In this document: in pieces, positions 1 to 9,930 of the stretch | Layout of the letters: every line of letters begins with the position of its first letter | How positions within the stretch are numbered: position 1 is the stretch's first letter | Source of the DNA: Nocardia lijiangensis NBRC 108240 | Lineage (GTDB): Bacteria > Actinomycetota > Actinomycetes > Mycobacteriales > Mycobacteriaceae | Direction of reading: 5' to 3' | Assembly: GCF_001613045.1 (NCBI RefSeq) | Contig: NZ_BDBP01000105.1 | Span: forward strand, 1-34,271 | Length of the DNA stretch: 34,271 bases | The notes under the pieces: generated by a model | What the model was told of the DNA's origin: nothing | What the model saw: the letters and a program-made list of their open reading frames with translations, nothing else | The model's database searches: none | Position numbers and translations under genes: made by a program

Positions 1-205
1 CGTCACGCGCCGGATTCGTCGCGTCGCCGACCGATCCGGCGAAACCCGGGACGGTCGCGACCGTCAATCCCCCGGTCCGCAGCGCGCCCGCGTCCGCGGG
101 AGGGCCGCTCAGCCCGGCGATGCTCACCGCGCCCCACGCGGCCGCGCAGCAGAGCAGCGCGATCAAGACCCGTCTTCGAATTCGAGTTGCCAACAGCCGG
201 TTCAT
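1..205 (-). CDS. N-terminal fragment of a secreted protein (cut by window edge)
   Basis: An open frame runs from ATG at 205 to the left edge, 68 codons without a stop. A purine-rich AGGGGGGA lies 5-12 bases upstream of the ATG, a good ribosome binding site. The first residues are basic (MNRLLATRIRRR), followed by a hydrophobic stretch to about residue 32 and a small-residue region, which looks like a Sec signal peptide. The rest of the visible part is Gly/Ala/Thr/Val-rich and I recognise no domain. It lies 87 bases downstream of the DUF885 gene on the same strand and may be co-transcribed with it. The function is unknown because most of the protein lies outside the window. Confidence 0.6.
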   Translation of the reverse strand, partial: MNRLLATRIRRRVLIALLCCAAAWGAVSIAGLSGPPADAGALRTGGLTVATVPGFAGSVGDATNPARD

Positions 206-292
206 CGTCCCCCCTGACCGAGCTTCGTCAACGCACCTTCATGGAACCCGACGCGACGGCCACCCGCAACTCGAGTGTTCCGTGCCGGGCCC

Positions 293-1963
293 TCACAGCG
301 CGCCTGCCAACTCCCTGAGCACCGGCAGGCTCACCGAACCCGAGCCGAGCACCACATCGTGAAAAGCCTTGATGTCGAAGCGCTCCCCCAGCCGCTCGGT
401 GGCCAGCGCCCGCTGCTTCCTGATTTCCAGCTGGCCCACCTTGTAGGACACCGCCTGCCCCGGGATCGCGATGTAGCGATCGATTTCGACGGTGATCTCG
501 GTCAGCCCCACCGGAGCGTTGGCCACCATGAAGTCGATGGCCTGCTGCCTGCTCCAGCCCATCGCGTGGATACCGGTGTCCACCACCAGGCGGCAGGAAC
601 GCCACGAATCGCCCGCCAGCATGCCGAGCCGGTCGAGATCGTCTGCGTACAAACCCATCTCGTCTGCGAGCCGCTCGGTGTAGAGCGCCCAGCCCTCCAC
701 GAACGCGGTGTTGGCGAAGGACTGCCGCTGGAAGCGCGGCAGGTGCTCGAGCTCGTTGGCGATGGTGAGCTGCAAGTGGTGTCCGGGGATCGCCTCGTGG
801 TAGGCCACCGAGGCGGTCTCGAAGCGCCCGCGCCCCTGCGGCTCGTGCTGGTTGACGAAATACGTTCCAGGACGCGAGCCGTCGGCGGCGGGCGGGAAAT
901 AGTAGGCCGTCGGCGCATCGGCGGCCAGGAAGTCCGGCACCGGCACGATGTCGCACGATTGCCGGGGCAGCCTGCCGAACCAGTTCCCCATCTCGGCGGT
1001 CGCGGCGTCGAGGCAGCGTTTGGCGTCGATCATGATCTGCTCACCGTCGCGGTAGCACAGCTCCGGATCGTTGCGCAGCTTGCCGAAGATCTCCGCGAGG
1101 TCCGACGTGCCCCACAGCCGCGAACCGACCCGTGCGTACTCCTCACGCAGCAAGGCCAGTTCGGAAAGACCGAGTTCGTGGATCTCCTCCGCGCCCAGAT
1201 CGGGCAATGTGGTGTGGTGGCGCAGCAGGCTGCGGTAGATGTCGGCGCCGTCGTCGCCCAGCCAGCACAGACCGCTGCGCTCGTCGGGCCGGGCCGCGGG
1301 CAGCAGCTCGTCGGCCAGCGCTTCGCGATACCGCTGGAACGCGGGCCGGATCACGTCCCCGGCGACCTGCGCCAGGTCGGCGCGCCACTGCGCCTCACCG
1401 TCCCAGTCCTGCGGCCCGGCGAAGGTGACGAACGGATCGGTCGCCGGGTCCGACGCCAGATAGCCGTCCAGCTGGTTGAGCGAGCGCTCGATGGTGATCC
1501 TGGCGGGTGCACGGCCCGCCGCCAGACCGGCGCGGAAACGGTCCACCGCCTGGCTCAGCATGTCACCGAGCTGTTCGTGCCGTCGCAGCAGCGCCCGCGC
1601 GTGCTCGGGCTGCGGCGCGTTGATCTGCGGCGCCGTGGTGAGCAGCGCCGCGTGCACGCCGTCCATCTGATCGGAGGCCATCTCCAGCGGACGCCAGGCC
1701 AAATGATCCACCGCCGTGGCCAATTCCGCGCGCAGCAGGCCGCGGGTCACCCGGTCGGTGGGCGAGAGCCGGGCCGGGTCGAGCGCGTCGACCCGCCCGA
1801 GCAGCTCGCGCCACGACTCGAGCCGACGCTGTTCGGCGTCGAGCGAGAGATCCTCGATGCGATCGTCGAAGCGGTGATCGCCAAGCAGGGTGGCCAGGGT
1901 TGGCGCCCCCGCCAGCGTCTCGTCCCAGTACCGGTCGGCCAGCGCGAGCAGCTTCTCGTCCAT
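293..1963 (-). CDS. DUF885 family protein (putative metallopeptidase-like)
   Basis: The 556-residue protein has the hallmarks of the DUF885 family: a histidine-rich motif HEAIPGHHLQ at residues 389-398, preceded by a conserved tyrosine, and EGWALYTE at 423-430. These elements resemble zinc-peptidase metal ligands (HE...HH plus a downstream Glu). Family members are generally predicted cytoplasmic or surface metallohydrolases; the substrate is not known. There is no signal peptide or membrane segment. The ATG at 1963 has no Shine-Dalgarno sequence, but a TACAGT hexamer lies exactly 6 bases upstream, so a leaderless mRNA is likely. The length is typical of the family. Catalytic activity is inferred from the motifs only. 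Confidence 0.85.
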   Translation of the reverse strand: MDEKLLALADRYWDETLAGAPTLATLLGDHRFDDRIEDLSLDAEQRRLESWRELLGRVDALDPARLSPTDRVTRGLLRAELATAVDHLAWRPLEMASDQMDGVHAALLTTAPQINAPQPEHARALLRRHEQLGDMLSQAVDRFRAGLAAGRAPARITIERSLNQLDGYLASDPATDPFVTFAGPQDWDGEAQWRADLAQVAGDVIRPAFQRYREALADELLPAARPDERSGLCWLGDDGADIYRSLLRHHTTLPDLGAEEIHELGLSELALLREEYARVGSRLWGTSDLAEIFGKLRNDPELCYRDGEQIMIDAKRCLDAATAEMGNWFGRLPRQSCDIVPVPDFLAADAPTAYYFPPAADGSRPGTYFVNQHEPQGRGRFETASVAYHEAIPGHHLQLTIANELEHLPRFQRQSFANTAFVEGWALYTERLADEMGLYADDLDRLGMLAGDSWRSCRLVVDTGIHAMGWSRQQAIDFMVANAPVGLTEITVEIDRYIAIPGQAVSYKVGQLEIRKQRALATERLGERFDIKAFHDVVLGSGSVSLPVLRELAGAL

Positions 1964-1969
1964 CCCAGC

Positions 1970-1975
1970 ACTGTA
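1970..1975 (-). promoter_or_regulatory. -10 element for a leaderless DUF885 transcript
   Basis: TACAGT on the minus strand matches the actinobacterial TANNNT -10 hexamer and is separated from the ATG at 1963 by 6 bases. Transcription would start at or next to the start codon. Confidence 0.5.
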
Positions 1976-2147
1976 CTTTTTGCGCGCTGGCGCGCGGGTG
2001 TTCGCGGCCTTTTCGTCTCGCTTCCGAACGGGCTCTTAAGACTCGCCCTCGGGGTGGCTGGGAGTGCGTGGATCGAGCGTTCGCATAACCGGGTCTGCGC
2101 GGTGGTGCGAGCCCGGCTGGACGGAGTCCGTGTGCGGACGAGTCGAC

Positions 2148-2187
2148 CGGCCGGCCATCGGTGCGCGGCGACACCGACAGCCGGCCG
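2148..2187 (-). terminator. Possible terminator hairpin after the liv operon
   Basis: Eleven bases past the LivG-LivF stop codon is a two-part stem. CGGCCGG (2148-2154) pairs with CCGGCCG (2181-2187) and CGGTG (2159-2163) pairs with CACCG (2172-2176), with a small internal loop between them. No T-run follows, so a classical intrinsic terminator is not certain. Confidence 0.35.
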
Positions 2188-2198
2188 CGGGTGCGTCT

Positions 2199-4153
2199 CT
2201 ATCCGACTCCGAGGTAGGCCGACTTGACCGCCGGATCGGTGAGCAGCTGGCTGCCGCTTCCGGTCTTGGTGACGCCGCCGGTCTCCAGGATGTAGGCGCG
2301 GTCGCTGCGGGCCAAGGCCTGCTGGGCGTTCTGCTCGACGAGCAGCACCGTGGTGCCCTGCCGGTTGATCTCACCGATGATGCGGAAGATCTGTTGAATC
2401 ACCATCGGCGCCAGGCCCATGGACGGTTCGTCCAGCAGCAGCAGACGCGGCCGCGCCATCAGCGAGCGACCGATGGCCAGCATCTGCTGCTCGCCGCCGG
2501 AGAGGGTGCCGCCGACCTGTTTGCGTCGCTCCAGCAGCCGGGGAAACAGCTCGAACACCCAGTCCAGGGTCCGCTGATACTCGGCCTTCTGCGCGAAAGT
2601 GCGTCCGTAGCAGCCCATGTCGAGGTTCTCCTGCACCGTCATGCCGGGGAATACGCCCCGGCCTTCCGGCGCCTGGATCAGCCCGCCGACCACCCGTTCG
2701 TGCGCCTTCATCGTGGTGATGTCGCGGCCTTCGAACTTGATCCGGCCGCGCATCAGGGGCAGCAGCCCCGACAACGCGCGCATGGTGGTGGTCTTGCCCG
2801 CGCCGTTCGCACCGAGCAGGGTGACCAGCTCGCCTTCCGCGACCCGCAGCGAAACCCCGTGCAGCGCCTGGATTCTGCCGTAGTTGACGACCATGTCGTC
2901 GACCTCGAGCAGCGCGGGCGCGTCGCTGAAATCACGCTCCGGCGGCGCGGCAGGCGGCTCGCCCGGCTCGGGCTCCTTCCGTTCCGTCACCACCGGTCCG
3001 CCGCTCGGCGGCTTCCCGGTCGATTCACCCGCCGATTCGCCCGTATCCGAATCGGATTCGCCGTCCTCCGCGGAAGACGCTGTCTCCGCGTCGGATTCGC
3101 CCTCGGACGCCGAAGACGCCGGAGCCGACCCGGATTCGCCTTCCGAAGACTCCGATGCCTGCCCGGACTCGCCCGAAGACCCTGCACCGGAACCGCTTTC
3201 GGCCTCGGTATCGGGCACGCCGAGATAGGCCGCGATGACCGCGGGATTCTCCCGGATCTCACCGGGCAGTCCATCGGCGATCTTGCGGCCGAACTCCAGC
3301 ACCACGATCCGGTCGGTCACGCCCATGACCAGTCGCATGTCGTGCTCGATCAGCAACACGGTGAACCCGTCGTCGCGGATCTTGCGGATCAGATCCATCA
3401 GCGCCGACTTCTCGCTGGGGTTGAAGCCCGCCGCGGGCTCGTCCAGGCACAGCAGTTTCGGCTCGGTGGCCAGGGCGCGGGCGATCTCCAGCCTGCGCTG
3501 ATCGCCGTAGGAGAGGTTGCGCGCCTTCTCCACCGCGCGCGGCGCGATGCCAACGAACTCGAGCAGCGCCATGCCGCGCTCGATGGCGTCACGCTCCTCC
3601 CGCCGATGCCGCGGACTGCGGAACACCGCGCCGGGCACCGAGGTCTTGTGCCTGGCGTCGGTACCGACCACCACGTTCTCCAGCGCGGTCATCTCGCCGA
3701 AGAGCCGCACGTTCTGGAAGGTGCGGGCGATGCCCAGGCGGGTGATGGCGTTGCGCTTGGTCTTGGTCAGCGGCTGGCCGTCGAAGTACACCAGACCCGA
3801 GGCGGGTTTGTAGACGCCGGTGATCGCGTTGAAGCAGGTGGTCTTGCCCGCGCCGTTGGGACCGATGAGCCCGAGGATCTCGCCGCGGCGGATCTCGAAG
3901 CTGACCGCGTCCAGCGCGGTGAGACCGCCGAACTTGACGGTCAGGCCCTCGGTCTTCAGCAGCGGCGCGCCGACCTCGGTCTCGATCTCGCGGTGCGGCG
4001 CAACCACTTCGGCGACGGTCTCCTTGTCGCCGAGTTCCGGAATCACCGCGGTGACGTCGACCTCGCCCGCGCTCTTCGCTTCCTGCGGCGGCGCGGCGTA
4101 GCCCGCGGCCATGTCCTCGTTGTCGAACAGCGCGTCGCCCGCGCCCGGCCCGG

Positions 4154-4157
<4 letters not shown>
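2199..4157 (-). CDS. livG-livF: Fused LivG-LivF ATPase of a branched-chain amino acid ABC importer
   Basis: One 652-residue frame carries two complete ABC ATPase domains. The first (about residues 65-315) is LivG-like: Walker A GPNGAGKT at 99-106, Q148, signature LSYGDQ at 215-220, Walker B LLCLDE at 235-240 and H272. The second (about 415-652) is LivF-like: Walker A GANGAGKT at 449-456, Q495, LSGGEQ at 552-557 and LLLLDE at 572-577. A 60-residue acidic extension precedes LivG. A linker of roughly 95 residues rich in Ser, Glu, Asp and Gly joins the domains. In most bacteria LivG and LivF are separate proteins that form the ATPase heterodimer of the HAAT importer. All motifs are intact, so both halves should bind ATP. 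The ATG overlaps the livM stop codon (ATGA). Confidence 0.93.
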
Positions 4158-5553
<1,396 letters not shown>

Positions 5554-5557
<4 letters not shown>

Positions 5558-6591
5558 GCGCGGGCCCTCCCGAGACTCTCGCCGAGGATGCCGGTCGGCC
5601 GGACCATCAGCACCACCACCAGCACGACGAACGCGACCACGTCGCGCCATTCGATACCGAACAGGATCTGTCCGTACTGCTCCACGACCCCGAGGATCAG
5701 ACCACCGAGCAGCGCGCCGCGCAGGTTGCCGATGCCGCCGAGCACCGCGGCGCTGAACGCCTTGATGCCGAGGATGAAACCGCCCGAGTAGATGATCGCG
5801 GGCGGGATCTTGATCGCGTACAACGTCGCCGCCGCGCCCGCGAGAACGCCGCCGATGAGGAAGGTCAGCATGATGACCCGTTCCCGGGAGACGCCCATCA
5901 GCGTCGCGGTGTCCGGATCCTGCGCCACGGCGCGGATGCCGCGGCCGAATTTCGTTCTGTTGATGAGCATTTCGGTGGCGATCGCGAGCACCACCGCGGA
6001 CACCACGATCAGCACCGCGATATTGGTGACGTCGGCGCCGCTGAAGCTGAACTGCACCGTCGGCTCGACGAGCTGGACCGGCTGCTGGGCATTGGTGCCG
6101 CCCAGATCGGGATTGATCTTCGGCAGGATGAAGTGCACGAACTCCTGGATCACGAACGACATGCCGATCGCGGTGATCAGGAACGCCAGCGGTTTGGCCC
6201 CGCGCTTGCGCAGCGGGCGATAGGCGACCCGCTCGAGCCCGACCGCCGCGCCGCCGGAGACCAGCATGCCGACGATCATCGCCAAACCGATATACACGAC
6301 CGTCAGCAGCACGCCCTGGTTGTAGACATCGGGGCTGGCGGCGAAACCGAACAGCATCAGTCCGATCAACTGACCGAACATGCCCAACATGAATATTTCC
6401 GAATGGGCGAAATTGATGAGCCTGAGTACGCCGTAGACCAGGGTATAGCCCACTGCGACCAAGGCATAGATGGAACCGTAGGTAACTCCGTCGACGGTCA
6501 GTCGCCAGAATTGATCGATCACTCCCTGGTAGTCGAAGTCGATCGAGCCGTCGGCGAGGTATGCCACGCCGGCCAGTGCTGATGCTGTCAT
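5554..6591 (-). CDS. livH: Branched-chain amino acid ABC transporter permease LivH
   Basis: The 345-residue membrane protein matches LivH: NFAHSEIFMLGMFG in the N-terminal third, the EAA-like loop AVAQDPDTATLMGVSRERV, and VLGGIGNLRGALLGG near the C-terminus. The start at ATG 6591 is preferred because AAGGCG lies about 8 bases upstream. An alternative ATG at 6621 would sit at the foot of a strong hairpin with no ribosome binding site. It is the first permease gene after livK, 87 bases downstream, and is translationally coupled to livM by an ATGA overlap. Confidence 0.93.
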
Positions 6592-6626
6592 TCGAAAAAC
6601 GCCTTCACCAATGCCCCTCATGGAAC

Positions 6627-6665
6627 AGCACGTACGGGGGTGTTACGGGCACCCCCGTACGTGCT
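6627..6665 (-). promoter_or_regulatory. Perfect 16-bp stem-loop between livK and livH
   Basis: The arms 6627-6642 and 6650-6665 are perfect reverse complements around a 7-base loop. The element begins 13 bases after the livK stop and ends 35 bases before the livH start. No T-run follows, so it looks like a partial terminator or an mRNA-stabilising 3' hairpin. Such a hairpin would keep expression of the binding protein above that of the membrane components. The effect on expression is inference; the pairing is directly visible. Confidence 0.75.
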
Positions 6666-6678
6666 GGGTTCGCGGTAC

Positions 6679-7917
6679 TTACTTGACTTCGTAGATCCAG
6701 ATCTGCGCGTTGGCCAACTCGCCGTTCGGGCTCCACTTGTAGTTGCGGGCCAGACCGGGGCCGTCGTAGGAGCGCACATACGCGAGCAGATCGGGGCGGG
6801 TGACCTTACCGCTGTCGATGCCCTTCGCCAGGATCGTGGTCAGGTCGTATGCCTCCACCGAGTACACGCCGGGCGCCTGCCCGTTGAGCGCCTCGTAATC
6901 CTTGGCGAACTTCTCCGGAGCCGGACCACAGGGGCAGGTGAGGCTCGCGCCCTTGGCCGCGCTACCCGCCTGCGAGAGGAACTGCGGGTCGTTGACGCCG
7001 TCCGGGCCGACGAACACGGCCTTCACACCACCGGACTTCAACTGCTGCGCCAGCGGCGCGCCCTCGGCGTAGTAGCCCGAGTAGAAGACCGCGTCCGGCG
7101 CCGCCGCCGCGATCTTGGTGACGGTGGCCGAGAAGTCCTTGTCGCCCTTCTTGATGCTGGCCGAGCACGCCGGATCGGCGGCCGCGCCGAGACCCTCGGT
7201 GACGCTCTTGGCCAGGCCGACACCGTAGTCGGTGTTGTCCTGCACCACGCACACCTTCTTGTAGTTCGCGGTGCTCACCAGGTACTTCGCCACCGAAGGA
7301 CCCTGCACGTCGTCGTTGGCCAGGCCGCGGAAGAAGGTGGTCCAGCCGTTCTGGGTCAGCGTCGCGTTGGTCGCCGACGAGGTCACCGACACCAGACCCG
7401 CGTCGCTCAGAATCTGGCCGGTCGCCTTGGTCTCACCGGAGAACGCCGGACCGACCAGTCCGATGATCGACCGATCGTTGACGATCTGCGGGATCACCTG
7501 GGTCGCCTTCTGCGGATCGCCCTCGGTGTCGAACTGCTTCAACTCGATCTTGCAGCCCGGATTCGCCTTGTTGTGCTGATCCAGCGCCAGCTTCACACCG
7601 TTGACGATGTTGATGCCCAGCGCCGCATCCGGGCCTGTGAGCGCGCCCGCCATGGCGACAGAGGTACCGGGAGCACAGGTGGCCTTGCCGTCACCCGCGG
7701 GATCGGCCGCCTTCGCGGGATCCGTCTTCGGCACTTCCTTACCGGCGGTGTCCACCTGCATGACCGGCTGAATGGACAGGCCCCCCGAACCGGTGCCGGT
7801 CGCGTCCGAGCCGCTGCCGGTGGATTTGTCGCTACACCCGGTCAGCGCGAGCGCCGCGGCGGCACCGATAACGAGTGCACCTCGCGTCGCACGACTGCGC
7901 CATGTCGAACTAAGCAC
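6679..7917 (-). CDS. livK: Branched-chain amino acid ABC transporter substrate-binding lipoprotein
   Basis: The 412-residue protein begins with a basic segment and hydrophobic helix ending in the lipobox LTGC (Cys28), so it should be an exported lipoprotein. A flexible Ser/Gly/Thr-rich linker of about 50 residues precedes a periplasmic-binding-protein type 1 domain of the Leu/Ile/Val receptor family (AGALTGPDAALGINIVNG, then IIGLVGPAFSGET). Paired cysteines occur late in the protein (TCPC). The start is GTG 7917, with AGAGG 6 bases upstream. It is the promoter-proximal gene of the liv operon, followed by permeases and fused ATPase. The exact ligand (branched-chain amino acid or another small solute) cannot be read from the sequence. 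Confidence 0.92.
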   Translation of the reverse strand: MLSSTWRSRATRGALVIGAAAALALTGCSDKSTGSGSDATGTGSGGLSIQPVMQVDTAGKEVPKTDPAKAADPAGDGKATCAPGTSVAMAGALTGPDAALGINIVNGVKLALDQHNKANPGCKIELKQFDTEGDPQKATQVIPQIVNDRSIIGLVGPAFSGETKATGQILSDAGLVSVTSSATNATLTQNGWTTFFRGLANDDVQGPSVAKYLVSTANYKKVCVVQDNTDYGVGLAKSVTEGLGAAADPACSASIKKGDKDFSATVTKIAAAAPDAVFYSGYYAEGAPLAQQLKSGGVKAVFVGPDGVNDPQFLSQAGSAAKGASLTCPCGPAPEKFAKDYEALNGQAPGVYSVEAYDLTTILAKGIDSGKVTRPDLLAYVRSYDGPGLARNYKWSPNGELANAQIWIYEVK

Positions 7918-7982
7918 GTCTCACCTCTACGTCCTGTGCTCCCCCGGCTATCCGAGGAGGCCGACCACGTCAGCCCGGTCAG

Positions 7983-7988
7983 AACATA
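7983..7988 (-). promoter_or_regulatory. Putative -10 of the liv operon promoter
   Basis: TATGTT on the minus strand fits TANNNT and would give a 5' leader of about 60 bases ahead of livK. I see no convincing -35. Two direct repeats (TGATGCG on the minus strand; plus positions 8007-8013 and 8018-8024) lie 11 bp apart just upstream and could bind a regulator. Confidence 0.35.
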
Positions 7989-8114
7989 GCGTCGGTACGT
8001 TAGATCCGCATCACATTCGCATCATGAGGACGACATTGTGTCGAATTCTTTTTGGCGATCGCGTTTCCAGCGAGTAAATCTTTCCAGCCAGCACCGCCCC
8101 GAGGGGGTGGCGCA

Positions 8115-8735
8115 TCACTTCGGCGCCAGGTTCTCCAGCACCACCTCGGCGACCGCCTTCATGGTAGTCCGGCGATCCATCGCGGTCCGCTGAATCCACT
8201 TGAATGCCTGCGGCTCGGACAGACCCTGGGTCTGCATGAGCACGCCCTTGGCCCGCTCCACCAGCTTGCGCGTCTCCAGCCGATCGGCCAGATTCGCGAC
8301 CTCGCTCTCCAGCGCGGTGATCTCGTGGAAACGACTCGCCGCCAACTCGATCGCGGGCACCAGATCCGACTTGGTGAACGGCTTCACCAGATACGCCATC
8401 GCGCCCGCGTCGCGCGCCCGCTCCACCAGATCACGCTGACTGAACGCGGTCAGAATCACCACCGGCGCAACACGTTTCGAAGCGATCTCGGCGGCCGCAT
8501 CGATGCCGTCACGGCGCGGCATCTTCACATCCATGATCACCAGATCCGGCCGGTGCTCCACCGCAAGATCCACCGCCTGCTGCCCGTCCCCCGCCTCACC
8601 GACCACCTGATACCCCTCTTCGGTGAGCATCTCGACCAGATCCATCCGGATGAGCGCCTCGTCCTCGGCAACGACGACCCGCTTCGCTCCGGCGTCCTTC
8701 TTCGTGCCGGCGCCCCCTGCTGCAGTATTGCTCAT
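8115..8735 (-). CDS. pdtaR: ANTAR-domain response regulator PdtaR (transcription antiterminator)
   Basis: The 206-residue protein has an N-terminal receiver domain (about residues 18-130) and a C-terminal ANTAR RNA-binding domain (about 145-203). Receiver residues are intact: the acidic pocket at 24-26, phospho-acceptor D69, T96 and K118 (YLVKPF). Length and architecture match PdtaR of M. tuberculosis (Rv1626), which is phosphorylated by the kinase PdtaS and binds paired RNA hexaloop hairpins to prevent termination. No kinase gene is adjacent, which is also the usual arrangement. The ATG at 8735 has AGAGGGG about 8 bases upstream; longer frames lack support. It is transcribed away from the neighbouring tRNA gene. 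Confidence 0.93.
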   Translation of the reverse strand: MSNTAAGGAGTKKDAGAKRVVVAEDEALIRMDLVEMLTEEGYQVVGEAGDGQQAVDLAVEHRPDLVIMDVKMPRRDGIDAAAEIASKRVAPVVILTAFSQRDLVERARDAGAMAYLVKPFTKSDLVPAIELAASRFHEITALESEVANLADRLETRKLVERAKGVLMQTQGLSEPQAFKWIQRTAMDRRTTMKAVAEVVLENLAPK

Positions 8736-8938
8736 AGGTAAGACCCCTCTGGTTCCGATGCCTGTCCCGACACGCACGAATGGGCCGAGACCGCACCAAC
8801 CTGGCCTCGCCCCACCCTGCACGCTGTCGAGTGATGTAGAGAGTACCTTTCAGTTCGGCTTACAACGCATATACCCTGCGTAAAGACCAATCCGCGGCGC
8901 CGGAGGCAACCCATTCGCGGAAAGCCGCCCCGACCCGC

Positions 8939-8944
8939 TATAGT
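8939..8944 (+). promoter_or_regulatory. -10 element for the tRNA-Leu gene
   Basis: TATAGT fits TANNNT well and ends 13 bases before the 5' end of the tRNA. The -35 region is weak. Confidence 0.5.
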
Positions 8945-8957
8945 TCACACCCGGTGC

Positions 8958-9044
8958 GCCGGGTTGGCGGAACTGGCAGACGCGACGGTCTCAAAAACCG
9001 TTGTCCGAAAGGACGTGTGGGTTCGAGTCCCACACTCGGCACCA
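8958..9044 (+). tRNA. tRNA-Leu (anticodon CAA)
   Basis: The acceptor arm GCCGGGT (8958-8964) pairs with ACTCGGC near the 3' end (one G-T pair), followed by a discriminator A and an encoded CCA. The anticodon stem ACGGT/ACCGT encloses the loop CTCAAAA with anticodon CAA at 8992-8994, which reads UUG. A long variable arm with a GTCC/GGAC stem makes it a class II tRNA, as required for leucine. The T arm has GTGGG/CCCAC around TTCGAGT. Confidence 0.95.
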
Positions 9045-9106
9045 ATGCTGGGGGAGCCCTGCTTGCGCGCTTCGCGGCTGCGCCGGGGCATTGGTGTTCA
9101 TTTCCT

Positions 9107-9142
9107 CTGGGGGTGCAACCCCCAGGCCCCGCCCGGCGGGGC
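9107..9142 (+). terminator. Tandem GC-rich hairpins, probable tRNA terminator
   Basis: CTGGGGGT/ACCCCCAG (9107-9125, 3-base loop) is followed at once by GCCCCGC/GCGGGGC (9126-9142, 3-base loop). They lie about 60 bases beyond the tRNA. There is no T-run, which is common for actinobacterial terminators. Confidence 0.5.
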
Positions 9143-9242
9143 TACGCCCCCCGGACCCCCCATCCTGTGGTTGCGTTTAGCGCGTGCAGCCGCGTTGGTC
9201 GATGGGTTGCGTCGAATGGGCGAATCAGCTCGGATCTGGTGG

Positions 9243-9528
9243 GTGGTCGCGTTCCCACGCGAATGTGCGGTTCGGCGGGCGGGTTCGTGCACGAGGCGAT
9301 CCGAATCGAAGGGTTAGGTTCATCCGCGAGCAGCTCGGTTCGATCGTCGCCTCGGCACCGTCTCCTCGAATGCCCTGCGTAGCCGATTCCGTGGTCGCGT
9401 TCCCATGCGGACGCCTGGTTCGGTGGTCTGGTTCGTACGCGGGGCGGCACGAATCGATGGTTGCGTTCTTCCCTCGGCTCGATCGTCGCCTCGACACCCT
9501 CTCGCCGAATGCGCGGCGTGACCGATTC
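9243..9528. repeat. Imperfect tandem duplication, two units of about 140-148 bp
   Basis: Unit 1 (9243-9390) and unit 2 (9391-9528) both begin with the identical 15-mer GTGGTCGCGTTCCCA. They share the 15-mer TCGATCGTCGCCTCG and end in a CGAATGC...CGATTC block, with diverged sequence and small indels between. The shared blocks are in the same order. Confidence 0.65.
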
Positions 9529-9930
9529 GGGGTCGAGGGGGCGGATCGCTCTGTTTGTGGCTGCGCTGGGGACGTAGCCGCCGGGGTCGAGAATGGTTGC
9601 CCCTCACTCCCCGCTGTCGGACGGCGTCTGCCGAATCGATGTCTCGGAGAGCTTGCCGTCCTCCGCGCTCCTCGACCTTCGCCAGACGGATCCGAGGCTC
9701 GGGCGCGGCGCCGAATGTGTTGTCTTGTTCGGATTCTCGGGGGTGGGATAGCCGAGTGAGCCGTCGCGGAACGGCGGGCCCGTCGGCCGGACACGCCTGC
9801 GGTGTGCGTGCTGTCGCGGCAGGGAAGGGGCCGCGGGGCAACGGAGGCGGCGTGACTGAACCGGACGTGGGGCTGACACGTACCTCGTAGGGTGGGTGTA
9901 GGTAGTGCGCACCGTTGCGGAGGTTGCGGT

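Larger units (their letters stand above)
9045..9930 (+). other. Gene-poor stretch between tRNA-Leu and the DUF4188 gene
   Basis: This 886-base stretch holds a double hairpin just after the tRNA and an imperfect tandem duplication (separate entries). Open frames of 100-190 codons occur on both strands over the same bases. None has a clear ribosome binding site or a family-like sequence, and their products are Arg/Pro-rich, as expected for random frames in GC-rich DNA. I see no integrase, transposase or second copy of the tRNA 3' end. Confidence 0.6.

Noticed and set aside
275..2227. Plus-strand open frame of 650 codons over the DUF885 gene
   Set aside because: It is antisense to a protein with clear family motifs, has no domain of its own and is Arg/Gln/Val-rich, as expected for a shadow frame in GC-rich DNA.
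9184..9759. Plus-strand frame of 191 codons in the tRNA-adjacent gap
   Set aside because: It has no ribosome binding site, an Arg/Pro/Ser-rich product and overlaps equally long frames on the other strand; the tandem duplication explains its internal similarity.
9320..9841. Minus-strand frame of 173 codons in the same gap
   Set aside because: It has the same problems: Arg-rich, no family resemblance, no translation signals.
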